The notes below the pieces were generated by a model. The model was not told the DNA's origin, searched no databases, and saw only the letters and a list, made by a program, of their open reading frames with translations. A stretch of DNA of 64,000 nt from Flavobacterium faecale (GTDB lineage Bacteria > Bacteroidota > Bacteroidia > Flavobacteriales > Flavobacteriaceae): NCBI RefSeq assembly GCF_003076455.1, contig NZ_CP020918.1, positions 2,640,001 through 2,704,000 of the forward strand, read 5' to 3'. Position 1 is the first letter of the stretch; the number at the start of each line of letters is the position of its first letter. Shown here in pieces: positions 36,215 to 44,261 of the stretch. The position numbers were made by a program, and so were the translations under genes.

Positions 36215-36623
36215 TTAGGCTGCTTGTAGGCACCAATGTAATTTTGGATTTGTTGGCCGAAAGAATACCTTTTTATTATTCAATTGTCAAGCTGCCACTT
36301 TGCCTGATTAAAAGATAATTACTTTGGTTGCTTCGCCACTTTCTTTCACAACAGTAGATTATATTTTAAATAAATTTGAATCATCTGAGTCTGTTTTGAG
36401 TAAACTTCGAAAGTTTAAAATAATCTGCGAAGTTTGTGAAGTGGATGAACAAACGATTGAAAAAGGACTTAATTCGGGTTTTAAAGATTTTGAAGATGCT
36501 GTTCAATATTTTACAGCGTTGCATTCCAGTTGTTCGATTATCATCACTAGAAACGGAAAAGACTTTAATACTGCTACAATTCCAATTATGACTGCCGAGG
36601 AATATTTGAGTAGTGTTTTGTAA
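36211..36623 (+). pseudogene. Decayed PIN-domain toxin
   Basis: The first frame reads MIRLLVGTNVILDLLAER, a PIN start, but the catalytic Asp of the usual VDTNV is Gly (GGC). The frame is then lost after IPFYY; homology continues in another frame (NCQAATLPD), meets a TAA where Lys is expected and resumes KIITLVASPLSF, finishing with the conserved DFEDAVQYF and ITRNGKDF. PIN toxins are RNases; with a lost active-site Asp, a frameshift and a stop, this copy cannot work. The 99-residue open frame from 36324 is only its C-terminal part. Confidence 0.8.
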
Positions 36624-36877
36624 AACTTATTCCTCAAATTAGTTATTACTTTCGAAATAAAGGAAACTAGATACTAGATTGAAAATTTAGAATAGTGTTT
36701 TTTTCTGTAGTCTTTTATTTTTTTTGTGAAATAGTATATAAAAATTATTAAAGTCCTCTCTTTTTGATACTCTATTTGGCGTTTAAGTTGCCGAAATCAT
36801 TAAAAAAAGGTGTATCCCAAACAAATCTTTCGTAATTTCGCGACCGTAAAAGTTTGACTTTAAAACTAAATTAAATT

Positions 36878-37147
36878 ATGAGCAAAATAATGACAGTCGA
36901 CGTCTTGTCGAGTATTAAAGGAGCACAGCCTTCAGAGAGTGTGAATAAATTGTTTGATGTAATCAAGAATGCAAATGCATCAAATAATAATGCTACCAAT
37001 AATGTCAATTATAATTGCGTGTCTGTAAGTGATTTAAGAGATGATGTGGTAATTGAAAGCTCGGCGATTGAGAAAGAACTCATCATGGAAAATTTCCCAA
37101 ACAAGAAAAATGGATTTTTAGTAGTTGCTAAAGTTATAGAAGGATAA
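36878..37147 (+). CDS. Divergent GatC-like subunit of tRNA amidotransferase
   Basis: 89 residues. The C-terminal half, LRDDVV...MENFPNKKNGFLVVAKVIE, matches the end of GatC (LReDxx...xxNAPxxxdGfxxVPkvle), the belt that wraps GatA and GatB. The N-terminal half is Asn/Ser-rich (NANASNNNATNNVNYN) and lacks the clear first helices of standard GatC, so it is shorter and diverged. It stands immediately before gatA, with TAATG overlap, in the normal C-A-B order. GatC stabilises the amidase; alternative: an unrelated small protein, which I consider unlikely. Confidence 0.7.
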   Translation: MSKIMTVDVLSSIKGAQPSESVNKLFDVIKNANASNNNATNNVNYNCVSVSDLRDDVVIESSAIEKELIMENFPNKKNGFLVVAKVIEG

Positions 37148-38547
37148 TGATGGAATCTCAAATAAGAAATATACACCAACAATTGGTGTCAAAAGAAATA
37201 ACTTGTACTGCTTTGGTGCAAGAAAGACTCGATTTGCTAAAGCAAAACACCTATAATTCGGTAAATGCTTTGCTTGATACTATGGCGCTTGATTTGGCGG
37301 CAAAGGTAGATGCAAAAATTGCAAATGGAGAAACAATCGGTTTGTTGGAAGGTATTCCGTTTGGAATAAAAGATGTGTACATGGTGCAAGGAACCTACAC
37401 AACAGCAAGTTCTGATTTGTTGAAAAACTATAAATCACCTTATACAGCAACTGCCATTCAAAAATTATTGGATGCTGGTGCAATTCCGTTGGTGAAAGAA
37501 AACTGTGATAGTTTTGGTCACGGTTCTTCTAGTGAAAACACCATTTTTGGAGCGGTAAAAAATGCCATTAAGCCAGAATTGGTTGCAGGTGGTTCAAGCG
37601 GAGGTTCTGCTGTGAATGTGGCCAAGGACTACACTGTTTTTTCTATCGGTGGAGACACAGGAGGTTCGATTCGTCAACCTGCAGGATACAATAATATCTA
37701 CGGGTTGAAACCAACTTACGGACGTGTTTCTAGATTTGGTTTAATGGCGTATGCGTCTTCTACAGATTGCGTGGGCCCATTGGCAAAATCAATCGAAGAC
37801 ATTCGTATTGTGATGAATGTCATGAGCGGAAAAGATCCAAAAGACCAGACTTCGATTGCATCAAACGAAATTTCAGAAGAAGATATTGCTCATTCGACAG
37901 TGAAAACAATCGGTTATTTTAAAAATTTTATCGAAAGTGATGCTATTGATGCGCAAATAAAAGCAGATTTTTTAGCAGCTATCGAAAAAATAAAAGCCAA
38001 AGGAATTGCAGTTAAAGAACTAGATTTCTTTAAATCAGATATCTTAGTTTCGACTTATTATACTTTGGCAATGGCAGAGACGGCTTCCAATTTATCACGT
38101 TTAGACGGGACAAACTACGGAAACCGAATTGAGTCTGAAAACTTAATTGAAACTTACGCAGTAACGCGTTCTGAGAATTTTTCGGAAGAAACAAAACGCA
38201 GAATCGTAGGAGGGAACCAAGTATTGTCTCAAGGTTTCTCGGATGCGATTTATTTGAAAGGTTTGGCTTTAAGAGACCAAATTTCGGAAAACTTCCGTAA
38301 GGATTTTGAAGAAGTCGATATCATTTTATCTCCAGTAACCCCAAGTACACCTCCAAAAATCGGAGACAGTTTGAAAGACCCTTTGGCGATGTATTTGTCA
38401 GATGCTTATACAGTAGGTTTTAGTTTGGGACAATTACCAACAATGACAGCGCCACAAGGAACAAGTACAGGACTGCAAATTACGGCAGCAAAAAATAATG
38501 ACGAATTAGTGATGCAATTTGCTAACTTCTTAAAAGATACACTATAA
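37147..38547 (+). CDS. gatA: Asp-tRNA(Asn)/Glu-tRNA(Gln) amidotransferase subunit A
   Basis: 466-residue amidase that hydrolyses glutamine and delivers ammonia to GatB. The amidase triad is complete: Lys75 in GIPFGIKDVY, Ser150 in GGSSGGSA and nucleophile Ser174 in GGDTGGSIRQPA. Their spacings (75 and 24) equal those of the Staphylococcus enzyme. A second ATG at 37150 could be the start. It overlaps the GatC-like gene at the start and gatB::aspS at the end (TAATG both times), so translation of the operon is tightly coupled. Confidence 0.95.
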   Translation: MMESQIRNIHQQLVSKEITCTALVQERLDLLKQNTYNSVNALLDTMALDLAAKVDAKIANGETIGLLEGIPFGIKDVYMVQGTYTTASSDLLKNYKSPYTATAIQKLLDAGAIPLVKENCDSFGHGSSSENTIFGAVKNAIKPELVAGGSSGGSAVNVAKDYTVFSIGGDTGGSIRQPAGYNNIYGLKPTYGRVSRFGLMAYASSTDCVGPLAKSIEDIRIVMNVMSGKDPKDQTSIASNEISEEDIAHSTVKTIGYFKNFIESDAIDAQIKADFLAAIEKIKAKGIAVKELDFFKSDILVSTYYTLAMAETASNLSRLDGTNYGNRIESENLIETYAVTRSENFSEETKRRIVGGNQVLSQGFSDAIYLKGLALRDQISENFRKDFEEVDIILSPVTPSTPPKIGDSLKDPLAMYLSDAYTVGFSLGQLPTMTAPQGTSTGLQITAAKNNDELVMQFANFLKDTL

Positions 38548-41500
38548 TGGAATTGGAACAATTAAATGCGGCGATCATTGCCCACGATTTAGAATTGGTA
38601 ATCGGAATTGAAACTCACGTTCGATTAAATACCAAAACCAAGTTGTTTTGTTCTTGTCCAAATCAAGAAATTGAAACACCTAATCAAAATATATGTTCGG
38701 TTTGTACGGGGCAAATGGGCGTTTTGCCTGCTCTAAATAAAGAAGCGATTACTAAAGCGATTTATTTTGGAAAAGCGGTAGAATCAACCTTTAGTAACGA
38801 AGTGATTTCTTGGGATAGAAAGCACTACGAATATCCAGACAACCCAAAGAACATTCAAATTACACAATATCATAATCCTGTAATTCCTGATGGTCACGTT
38901 TCTTGTTATAGAAATGATGGTTCTCAGTTTACAGTAAACTTGACTCAGGTTCATATCGAAGAGGACGCTGCAAAATTGATGCACGAAAAGAAAATTTCGT
39001 TAGTCGATTTCAACAAAGCAGGTGTGCCATTAATCGAAATTGTTACAGAGCCATGTCTTCGAAATATCGAAGATGCTTCAACTTATGCGCAGTACATTCA
39101 GCGTATCGTTCAAAATTTAGGAATCTCTGAAGCGAACCTTGAAAAAGGAGAATTCAAATCGGATGTTTCGGTTTCGTTACGTAAAAAAGACAGTGCCGAA
39201 TTAAACCCAAGAACTGAAATCAAAAACTTGAACTCGTTTAAGTTTATGGTCGAAGCTTTGAAAGAAGAAGTAGAGAAGCAATTCAATTATTTTATCGAAA
39301 ATAAAGCGTTTAGACCCGATCAAACCACGGTTTTATGGGATGCCGATTTGAAGCAAACCAAAGTGATGCGTAAAAAGGAATTCGAAGCAGATTACCGTTT
39401 TATTTCGGAGCCAGATTTACCTTTTGTAAACATCAAAAAAGAAATTGAAGCGATTTCTGTAGATACTGCATCTTTGCCTTTCGCAGTAGAATCAATTTTG
39501 ATAAAAGGTAGCGTATTGCCGCAAGATGCTAAGTTTTTTACAGCAGATGCTTTGCGTTCTAGAACCTTTGTAACCTTAAATAATTCGATAAATGACCCTT
39601 CGTTTGTGGCTAAAACTTTAGCAAACAATGTGAAAGCAGAGGATTATGTCAAAATTAATAACATAGCGCATCTAATCACCATTTTTGTATTATTCAAAGC
39701 CGAAAAAATTACGGCAGTTTTAGTTCAAAATGCGATTGCAGGCTATTTGAAAGATCATAATTTTGATTATAACAAGTATTTCGAAGAAAACACCATTTCT
39801 GAAGAGAAAATCCAAGAAGTGATTACAACAGTACTTGCTGAAAACGAAGCAGTAGCCAATGACATCAAAGCCGGAAACCAAGGAAAAGCCGGTATTTTGG
39901 TTGGTAAAGTTTTAGGCGTAGTTGGAAAAGGTGCTGATGGAAAAGTAATTCGTCAAATTATCCTAGACCAATTGGGAGCTGCAGCCATTTTAGAAAAGAA
40001 AGAAGCCGCTCAAAATGATTCGAAAGAAATAGAAGTAGAGAGCAAAGGGCATCAAGAAGAAACACTTCCTGAAGTGCCAATCATAATTAAAGACAATTAC
40101 AGAACACACAAAATCTCACAACTGTCTGAGGAAAATATCAATCAAGAAGTAGAATTATCTGGTTGGGTAGCGTCTGTGCGTGACCACGGTGAATTGATGT
40201 TTATCGATTTACGTGATTCTAGTTACGAGATTTTCCAGGTTCGAATTAGTAGAGAATCGTTCCCAAATATTGATGATTTGGTGAAATTAAAACCAGAATC
40301 GGTAATTTCTGTAAAAGGAATTGTTGTTGGGCGTAATGAAGATGATTTCAATGCAGGTTTGCGTACGGGTAAAATCGAAATGGAAACGTCTGTTTTAGAA
40401 ATTTTGAATTTATCGAAGACCTTGCCTTTTGAAATAAAAAGAGCTGCCAAAACAAATGAAGCAACTCGTTTTCAATACAAATTCTTAGACCATAGAAATG
40501 ATGAGGTTCGTAGAGCCATTGTCAACCGTCATAAAGTGATTAAATTATTGCGTGACATATTAGATGAAGAAGAGTTTTTAGAAATTGAAACTCCAATTCT
40601 AAGTGCCGGAACAGATGAAGGAGCACGCGAATTTATCGTTCCAACACGTAAAGGAGCAGGTATGTTTTATACGCTTCCACAAGCGCCACAGCAGTTCAAA
40701 CAAATGTTGATGGTAAGTGGTTATGAGAAGTATTTCCAAATTGCACGTTGTTTTAGAGATGAGGATTCTCGTGGAGATCGTCAACCGGAATTCACACAGT
40801 TGGATATCGAAATGGCATACGCAAGCATGCAGCAAATTATCGATTTGAACACCAAAATGTTCAATAACATCGTTACTAAAATCTACGGTAAAAAATGGAT
40901 TTTGCATCCGTTTGAAGTCATCACCTATAAAGATGCTATGGATTTCTACGGTTGTGATAGACCAGATTTGCGTTACGGATTAAAAATGCAAGACATTACC
41001 GAAATCGTAAAAGAAACTACTTTCCAAGTATTCAGCAAGCCAATTGATGAAGGCGGAATTGTAAAATGTATCAAAGTTTCGGCTCAAGAGCAAGGAAACA
41101 AACGTATGTCCAAAGGGCAAATTGAAACATTGACTGCCGTTGCACAACAACACGGTTTAGGTGGCTTGGCTTATATTATCGTAAATGAAACCGAATTGCA
41201 ATCGCCAATTATTAAATTCTTAGGCGAAGAAATTGCAGCTGGAATTATCAAAGCAACTGATGCACAAGTGGGAGATATTGTATTCTTTTCGGCAGCAGAT
41301 TATGCTACGGCAAACAAAGCTTTGGATGCTGTTCGTCAAGAAATGGGTCGAATGTTGAATTTGATTAACCCAAAGGAATTGCGTCCGGCTTGGGTAATTG
41401 ATTTCCCAATGTTCGAAAAAACAGACGAAGGAAGATGGACGTTTACACACAACCCGTTCTCGATGCCAGCAATCTACGATCTGAAAAAGCACATGGATGG

Positions 41501-41879
41501 TAATGAAGACGAAATTGGAACGATCATCGCACAACAATACGACATTATCTTAAACGGTTACGAAATAGGAGGTGGTTCTGTACGTGCACACAAATCGGAA
41601 ATTCTAGAAGCGACGTATAGAAATATGGGGTACAACAAAGAAGAGATGATGAAGAGCGTAGGAACAATGTACAAAGCCTTCCAATACGGTGCACCACCAC
41701 ACGGAGGAATCGCTTGGGGAATTGACCGACTAATGATGATTTTGGAGAAAAAAGCTTCGATTAGAGAAGTAATGGCTTTCCCAAAAACAGGATCTAGTGA
41801 AGATTTATTATTCGGAGCACCATCGCTTTTATCTGATAGAAAAGTAGAGGAGATGAATGTTAGGATTTTGAGGAAGTAG
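38547..41879 (+). CDS. gatB-aspS: GatB-aspartyl-tRNA synthetase fusion (bifunctional)
   Basis: 1110 residues. Residues 1-482 are GatB, the kinase/transamidase: ELVIGIETHVRLNTKTKLFC with zinc cysteines (FCSC...CSVC), QVHIEEDAAKL, DFNKAGVPLIEIVTEP and the YqeY-like tail. A charged linker (about 483-517) joins a full bacterial AspRS (518-1110): anticodon OB fold (SGWVASVRDHGELMFIDLRD), motif 2 (FRDEDSRGDRQPEF, from 736), GAD insertion and motif 3 (GIAWGIDRLMMIL, 1054-1066). The usual AspRS start Met-Tyr-Arg-Thr-His is Asn-Tyr-Arg-Thr-His here, so there is no separate start. Asp-tRNA(Asn) made by one half could pass straight to the other. Confidence 0.93.
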   Translation: MELEQLNAAIIAHDLELVIGIETHVRLNTKTKLFCSCPNQEIETPNQNICSVCTGQMGVLPALNKEAITKAIYFGKAVESTFSNEVISWDRKHYEYPDNPKNIQITQYHNPVIPDGHVSCYRNDGSQFTVNLTQVHIEEDAAKLMHEKKISLVDFNKAGVPLIEIVTEPCLRNIEDASTYAQYIQRIVQNLGISEANLEKGEFKSDVSVSLRKKDSAELNPRTEIKNLNSFKFMVEALKEEVEKQFNYFIENKAFRPDQTTVLWDADLKQTKVMRKKEFEADYRFISEPDLPFVNIKKEIEAISVDTASLPFAVESILIKGSVLPQDAKFFTADALRSRTFVTLNNSINDPSFVAKTLANNVKAEDYVKINNIAHLITIFVLFKAEKITAVLVQNAIAGYLKDHNFDYNKYFEENTISEEKIQEVITTVLAENEAVANDIKAGNQGKAGILVGKVLGVVGKGADGKVIRQIILDQLGAAAILEKKEAAQNDSKEIEVESKGHQEETLPEVPIIIKDNYRTHKISQLSEENINQEVELSGWVASVRDHGELMFIDLRDSSYEIFQVRISRESFPNIDDLVKLKPESVISVKGIVVGRNEDDFNAGLRTGKIEMETSVLEILNLSKTLPFEIKRAAKTNEATRFQYKFLDHRNDEVRRAIVNRHKVIKLLRDILDEEEFLEIETPILSAGTDEGAREFIVPTRKGAGMFYTLPQAPQQFKQMLMVSGYEKYFQIARCFRDEDSRGDRQPEFTQLDIEMAYASMQQIIDLNTKMFNNIVTKIYGKKWILHPFEVITYKDAMDFYGCDRPDLRYGLKMQDITEIVKETTFQVFSKPIDEGGIVKCIKVSAQEQGNKRMSKGQIETLTAVAQQHGLGGLAYIIVNETELQSPIIKFLGEEIAAGIIKATDAQVGDIVFFSAADYATANKALDAVRQEMGRMLNLINPKELRPAWVIDFPMFEKTDEGRWTFTHNPFSMPAIYDLKKHMDGNEDEIGTIIAQQYDIILNGYEIGGGSVRAHKSEILEATYRNMGYNKEEMMKSVGTMYKAFQYGAPPHGGIAWGIDRLMMILEKKASIREVMAFPKTGSSEDLLFGAPSLLSDRKVEEMNVRILRK

Positions 41880-41959
41880 AGGTTTTAAAATTAATAGCAT
41901 TTTAATGGTGTTGTTAATTTCATTGAGAAATTGAAAAAAATAAAATAATTAAAACTAGC

Positions 41960-42008
41960 AAATTCCCAAAACAGCATTTTAAAAATGTAAGTTTTGGGAA
42001 TTTTGTTT
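41960..42008 (+). terminator. Terminator of the gat operon
   Basis: 13-bp stem AAATTCCCAAAAC (41960-41972) with 41991-42003, an internal loop and an inner ATTTT/AAAAT pairing, then T-rich sequence. Confidence 0.82.
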
Positions 42009-42068
42009 TGAATTTTTGAAATTTTATAATTATTGTACTACTTTTATTAAGAAATAAAATGGTTGTAA

Positions 42069-42674
42069 ATGAAGAAAATATTTAATAATCTAAAAATTGT
42101 ATTCCTATTTTTTCTGAGTGTTAATTTATATGCAAATGTGCAAAACCGCAACACTACAGAATCTCCATTTTCCATTGAGAATAAAGATACAATAGTGATT
42201 AAAGGAAAGATTAATTATTTCTTTAATGGTGGGAAGGCTTCTGGAGCTCAAGTAGCTTTTATAACTTTAGATAAAGTATATTTTTCAAATAGGACCACTA
42301 AAAATGGTAGATATCAGATAAAAGTTCCTTCAGAAAAAGTATTTAAAAAGAATGTAATATTTATTAACTATTCCTCTAACTTTTATTTGTTTAAATTTGA
42401 TTATCATATTATTGGATCACGCTTTTCCAAGACTAAAAGATTAGAAGTTGGTGTTGATAACGTATCCAAATTTTCACGAGTAAATCCTAACGAAGATGAT
42501 CTTGTATATGTAGAAGGAAAACAAAAAAACATTAGTTCGCTATATCAATTTGATCTCGAAAATAAACATATGCAATACGTAATTGAGGATCGTGAAATTA
42601 TAAAAAATCTTTGTGGAGAAACTTCAAAAAAAAGACTCATATTGTATTTTTTATGGGACAAATATGACTTATAA
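42069..42674 (+). CDS. Secreted hypothetical protein with carboxypeptidase-regulatory-like domain
   Basis: 201 residues, signal peptide ending near NLYAN (about 24). IVIKGKINYFFNGGKASGAQVAFITL and TTKNGRYQIKVP resemble a carboxypeptidase-regulatory or CNA-B-like beta sandwich, often seen at the N terminus of surface proteins. The C-terminal part (about 120-200) is unassigned. No T9SS CTD. It might be a periplasmic or outer surface protein; I cannot state a function. Confidence 0.65.
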   Translation: MKKIFNNLKIVFLFFLSVNLYANVQNRNTTESPFSIENKDTIVIKGKINYFFNGGKASGAQVAFITLDKVYFSNRTTKNGRYQIKVPSEKVFKKNVIFINYSSNFYLFKFDYHIIGSRFSKTKRLEVGVDNVSKFSRVNPNEDDLVYVEGKQKNISSLYQFDLENKHMQYVIEDREIIKNLCGETSKKRLILYFLWDKYDL

Positions 42675-42756
42675 CTGGTTTTCAGAACGATCTAGATTTA
42701 TCTGTAGCAAAAGAGCAGAATTGTATGCTGTGCTAGCTCCAGTTGTCCTTATCTAG

Positions 42757-42888
42757 TTTATTTTTAATATAAAAGGGAATTCCTATCGACCGATTGATTG
42801 TGAAATTCAATTATGAACTGCAATAGGCATTCATTCGATTTGTTGTAACCCACGTTGATATGTTAAAATAAATGCAGACACAATTTAA
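42757..42888 (+). pseudogene. HigB-type toxin remnant (C-terminal part)
   Basis: Reading across frames gives FIFNIKGNSYR, then after a 4-base duplication RLIVKFNYELQ, a TAG stop, AFIRFVVTH, and after a 1-base loss EYVKINADTI-like residues to a stop. This matches the HigB toxin C terminus (VVFNIKGNKYRLIVKINYxxQ...FIRFVGTHAEYDKI). The N-terminal half is missing. HigB is a ribosome-dependent mRNA endonuclease; this copy is dead. Confidence 0.75.
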
Positions 42889-42899
42889 GATCTAGAATT

Positions 42900-43119
42900 A
42901 TGGAAATAGCTCATATAAAAACTGAAAACTATTACGATAAAGCACTAGAAAGATTGGAAGTGATTTTTGATGTAACTCCAAATTCTATATGGGGTAATGA
43001 AGCTTAAATTTTGTAAATTAATCGAAAATTACGAAAACCATTTTTTTCCTATTTAAACTCCTGATCCAATTTAAGCAATCAAGATAAGAATGGAAGAAAT
43101 GATAATCCGGAAACATTAG
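42900..43119 (+). pseudogene. HigA-type antitoxin remnant
   Basis: ATG at 42900 gives MEIAHIKTENYYDKALERLE and VIFDVTPNSIWGNE; a one-base insertion then shifts the frame. Homology continues as LKFCKLIENYENHFFPI, a TAA where Glu is expected, TPDPI, a second TAA for Glu, and AIKIRMEEM before a TAG. The HTH DNA-binding domain that should follow is absent. It lies 11 bp after the higB remnant, as in intact higBA modules. Confidence 0.82.
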
Positions 43120-43171
43120 TCATAACTAGATTCATTAACCTGTAGCTGCAATAAAAAATAAATCTTATTAA

Positions 43172-43774
43172 ATGTATAAGTCAGTATTTATGAAGTTATT
43201 TTACATACTTGTTCTGTTCTTATTTGTCCGTGCCAATGCGCAAACTCAGGAACAGGTTTACGATATTTCAGTTAATGGTATTACAGTCGGAGAATTATCG
43301 GTTTCAAAAGTTATTGAAGGTTCCAAAACTGTTTATAAACTCAATAGTAAATCTGTAATTTCTCTTTTTACAAAAACTACTATAACGACCTCATTGATTT
43401 GTGAATTTAAAGATAATGTTTTAGAATGGAGCACTTATGTTTCAAAAAAGAATGGAAAACCCTATGACAATAGTACAATCACCAAAAGTGATGGTTTGTA
43501 TACAGTAACTAGGAAGGAAAAAACAACAACGATTAGCAAGCCTATCAAATATCTTACTTGTATGTTGTATTTTGAAAAACCAATTACAAATGAATCTTAT
43601 TTTGATGTTTTAGAAGGAGTTTTTAGTCCAGTGAAAATCGTAGATCAAAATAATTATCTATATGTTGATTCGAGTAATAATGAAAAAACAACATATAATT
43701 ATTTGAATAGAACTTTGCAACAAGGTAGTACTAAACATGCGCTATATGATTTTACATTTACTTTGAGGAGATAG
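43172..43774 (+). CDS. Secreted DUF6134-like protein
   Basis: 200 residues; signal peptide ending at RANAQ, with Met7 (43190) as an alternative start. The mature part is a beta-rich domain: YDISVNGITVGELSVSK, ICEFKDNVLEWSTYV and a C-terminal YNYLNRTLQQGS. It resembles DUF6134, a family of periplasmic lipocalin-like proteins in Bacteroidetes of unknown role. Monocistronic, ending in a terminator. Confidence 0.72.
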   Translation: MYKSVFMKLFYILVLFLFVRANAQTQEQVYDISVNGITVGELSVSKVIEGSKTVYKLNSKSVISLFTKTTITTSLICEFKDNVLEWSTYVSKKNGKPYDNSTITKSDGLYTVTRKEKTTTISKPIKYLTCMLYFEKPITNESYFDVLEGVFSPVKIVDQNNYLYVDSSNNEKTTYNYLNRTLQQGSTKHALYDFTFTLRR

Positions 43775-43796
43775 AAATGATTATCATCATCAGCTG

Positions 43797-43852
43797 CCGC
43801 GAACAGAAATTAGCTCAAAAGCTAGCGCGAGCATCTTGCTCGTGCCCACAAA
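43797..43852 (+). repeat. Short hairpin repeat GCGAGCA/TGCTCG
   Basis: Intergenic GCTAGCGCGAGCATCTTGCTCG followed by TGCCCAC contains the stem GAGCA-TCT-TGCTC. Its base composition is GC-richer than its surroundings. It resembles short repeats I recall from other flavobacterial genomes; I see no second copy here. Confidence 0.45.
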
Positions 43853-43862
43853 GCAAATTAAC

Positions 43863-43900
43863 AAAACTACAACCCTAAAAAAGTTGTAGTTTTTTTTTTT
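43863..43900 (+). terminator. Terminator after DUF6134 gene
   Basis: Stem AAAACTACAAC (43863-43873) pairs with GTTGTAGTTTT (43883-43893), followed by a long T run. Confidence 0.88.
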
Positions 43901-44009
43901 AGAAATAAATGATACTATCCAACTTTTTTAGTGATTGGCTTGATATTGTTATTAAACGCAATAAAGTTTTTTTGTATCTTTGATAAAAGCTACTTAAATC
44001 ATAATCAGT

Positions 44010-44261
44010 ATGGATGTTCAATATATATCAGACAAATTAGGCAATAAAACAGCTGTTGTAATTCCAATAGAGCAGTGGAAGAAAATACTCCAAAAATATA
44101 AAGGTGTTGAAGAAGAAGTAGAAGAGTCATTTGCAGAAATGTCGCAAGAAGAATTTGTACAGTGGATTGCCGATGCAGAAAATTCCTCAGTAATGTCTCT
44201 AGAAACTTTTAATGAAAAATGGGAGCAAGAAATACAGAACATAAAAAGTCTTATACGTTAG
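44010..44261 (+). CDS. Putative antitoxin of a RelBE/ParDE-type module
   Basis: 83 residues, strongly acidic. MDVQYISDKLGNKTAVVIPIEQWKKILQKY resembles the N terminus of Phd/RelB-like antitoxins (a short beta strand with 'IPIEQW'); the C-terminal half, FAEMSQEEFVQWIADAEN and on to KSLIR, would bind the toxin. The downstream toxin gene overlaps it by 43 bases, which couples their translation. Function assigned from the pair and size. Confidence 0.75.
   Translation: MDVQYISDKLGNKTAVVIPIEQWKKILQKYKGVEEEVEESFAEMSQEEFVQWIADAENSSVMSLETFNEKWEQEIQNIKSLIR

Larger units (their letters stand above)
42675..43171. other. Non-coding stretch holding a decayed toxin-antitoxin module
   Basis: 497 bases with no intact gene. 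The middle and right parts hold higB and higA remnants, listed separately; the first 80 bases have nothing I recognise. Confidence 0.75.

Noticed and set aside
39392..41537. Several open frames antisense to gatB-aspS
   Set aside because: They are shadows of a strongly conserved gene, without motifs or promoters of their own.
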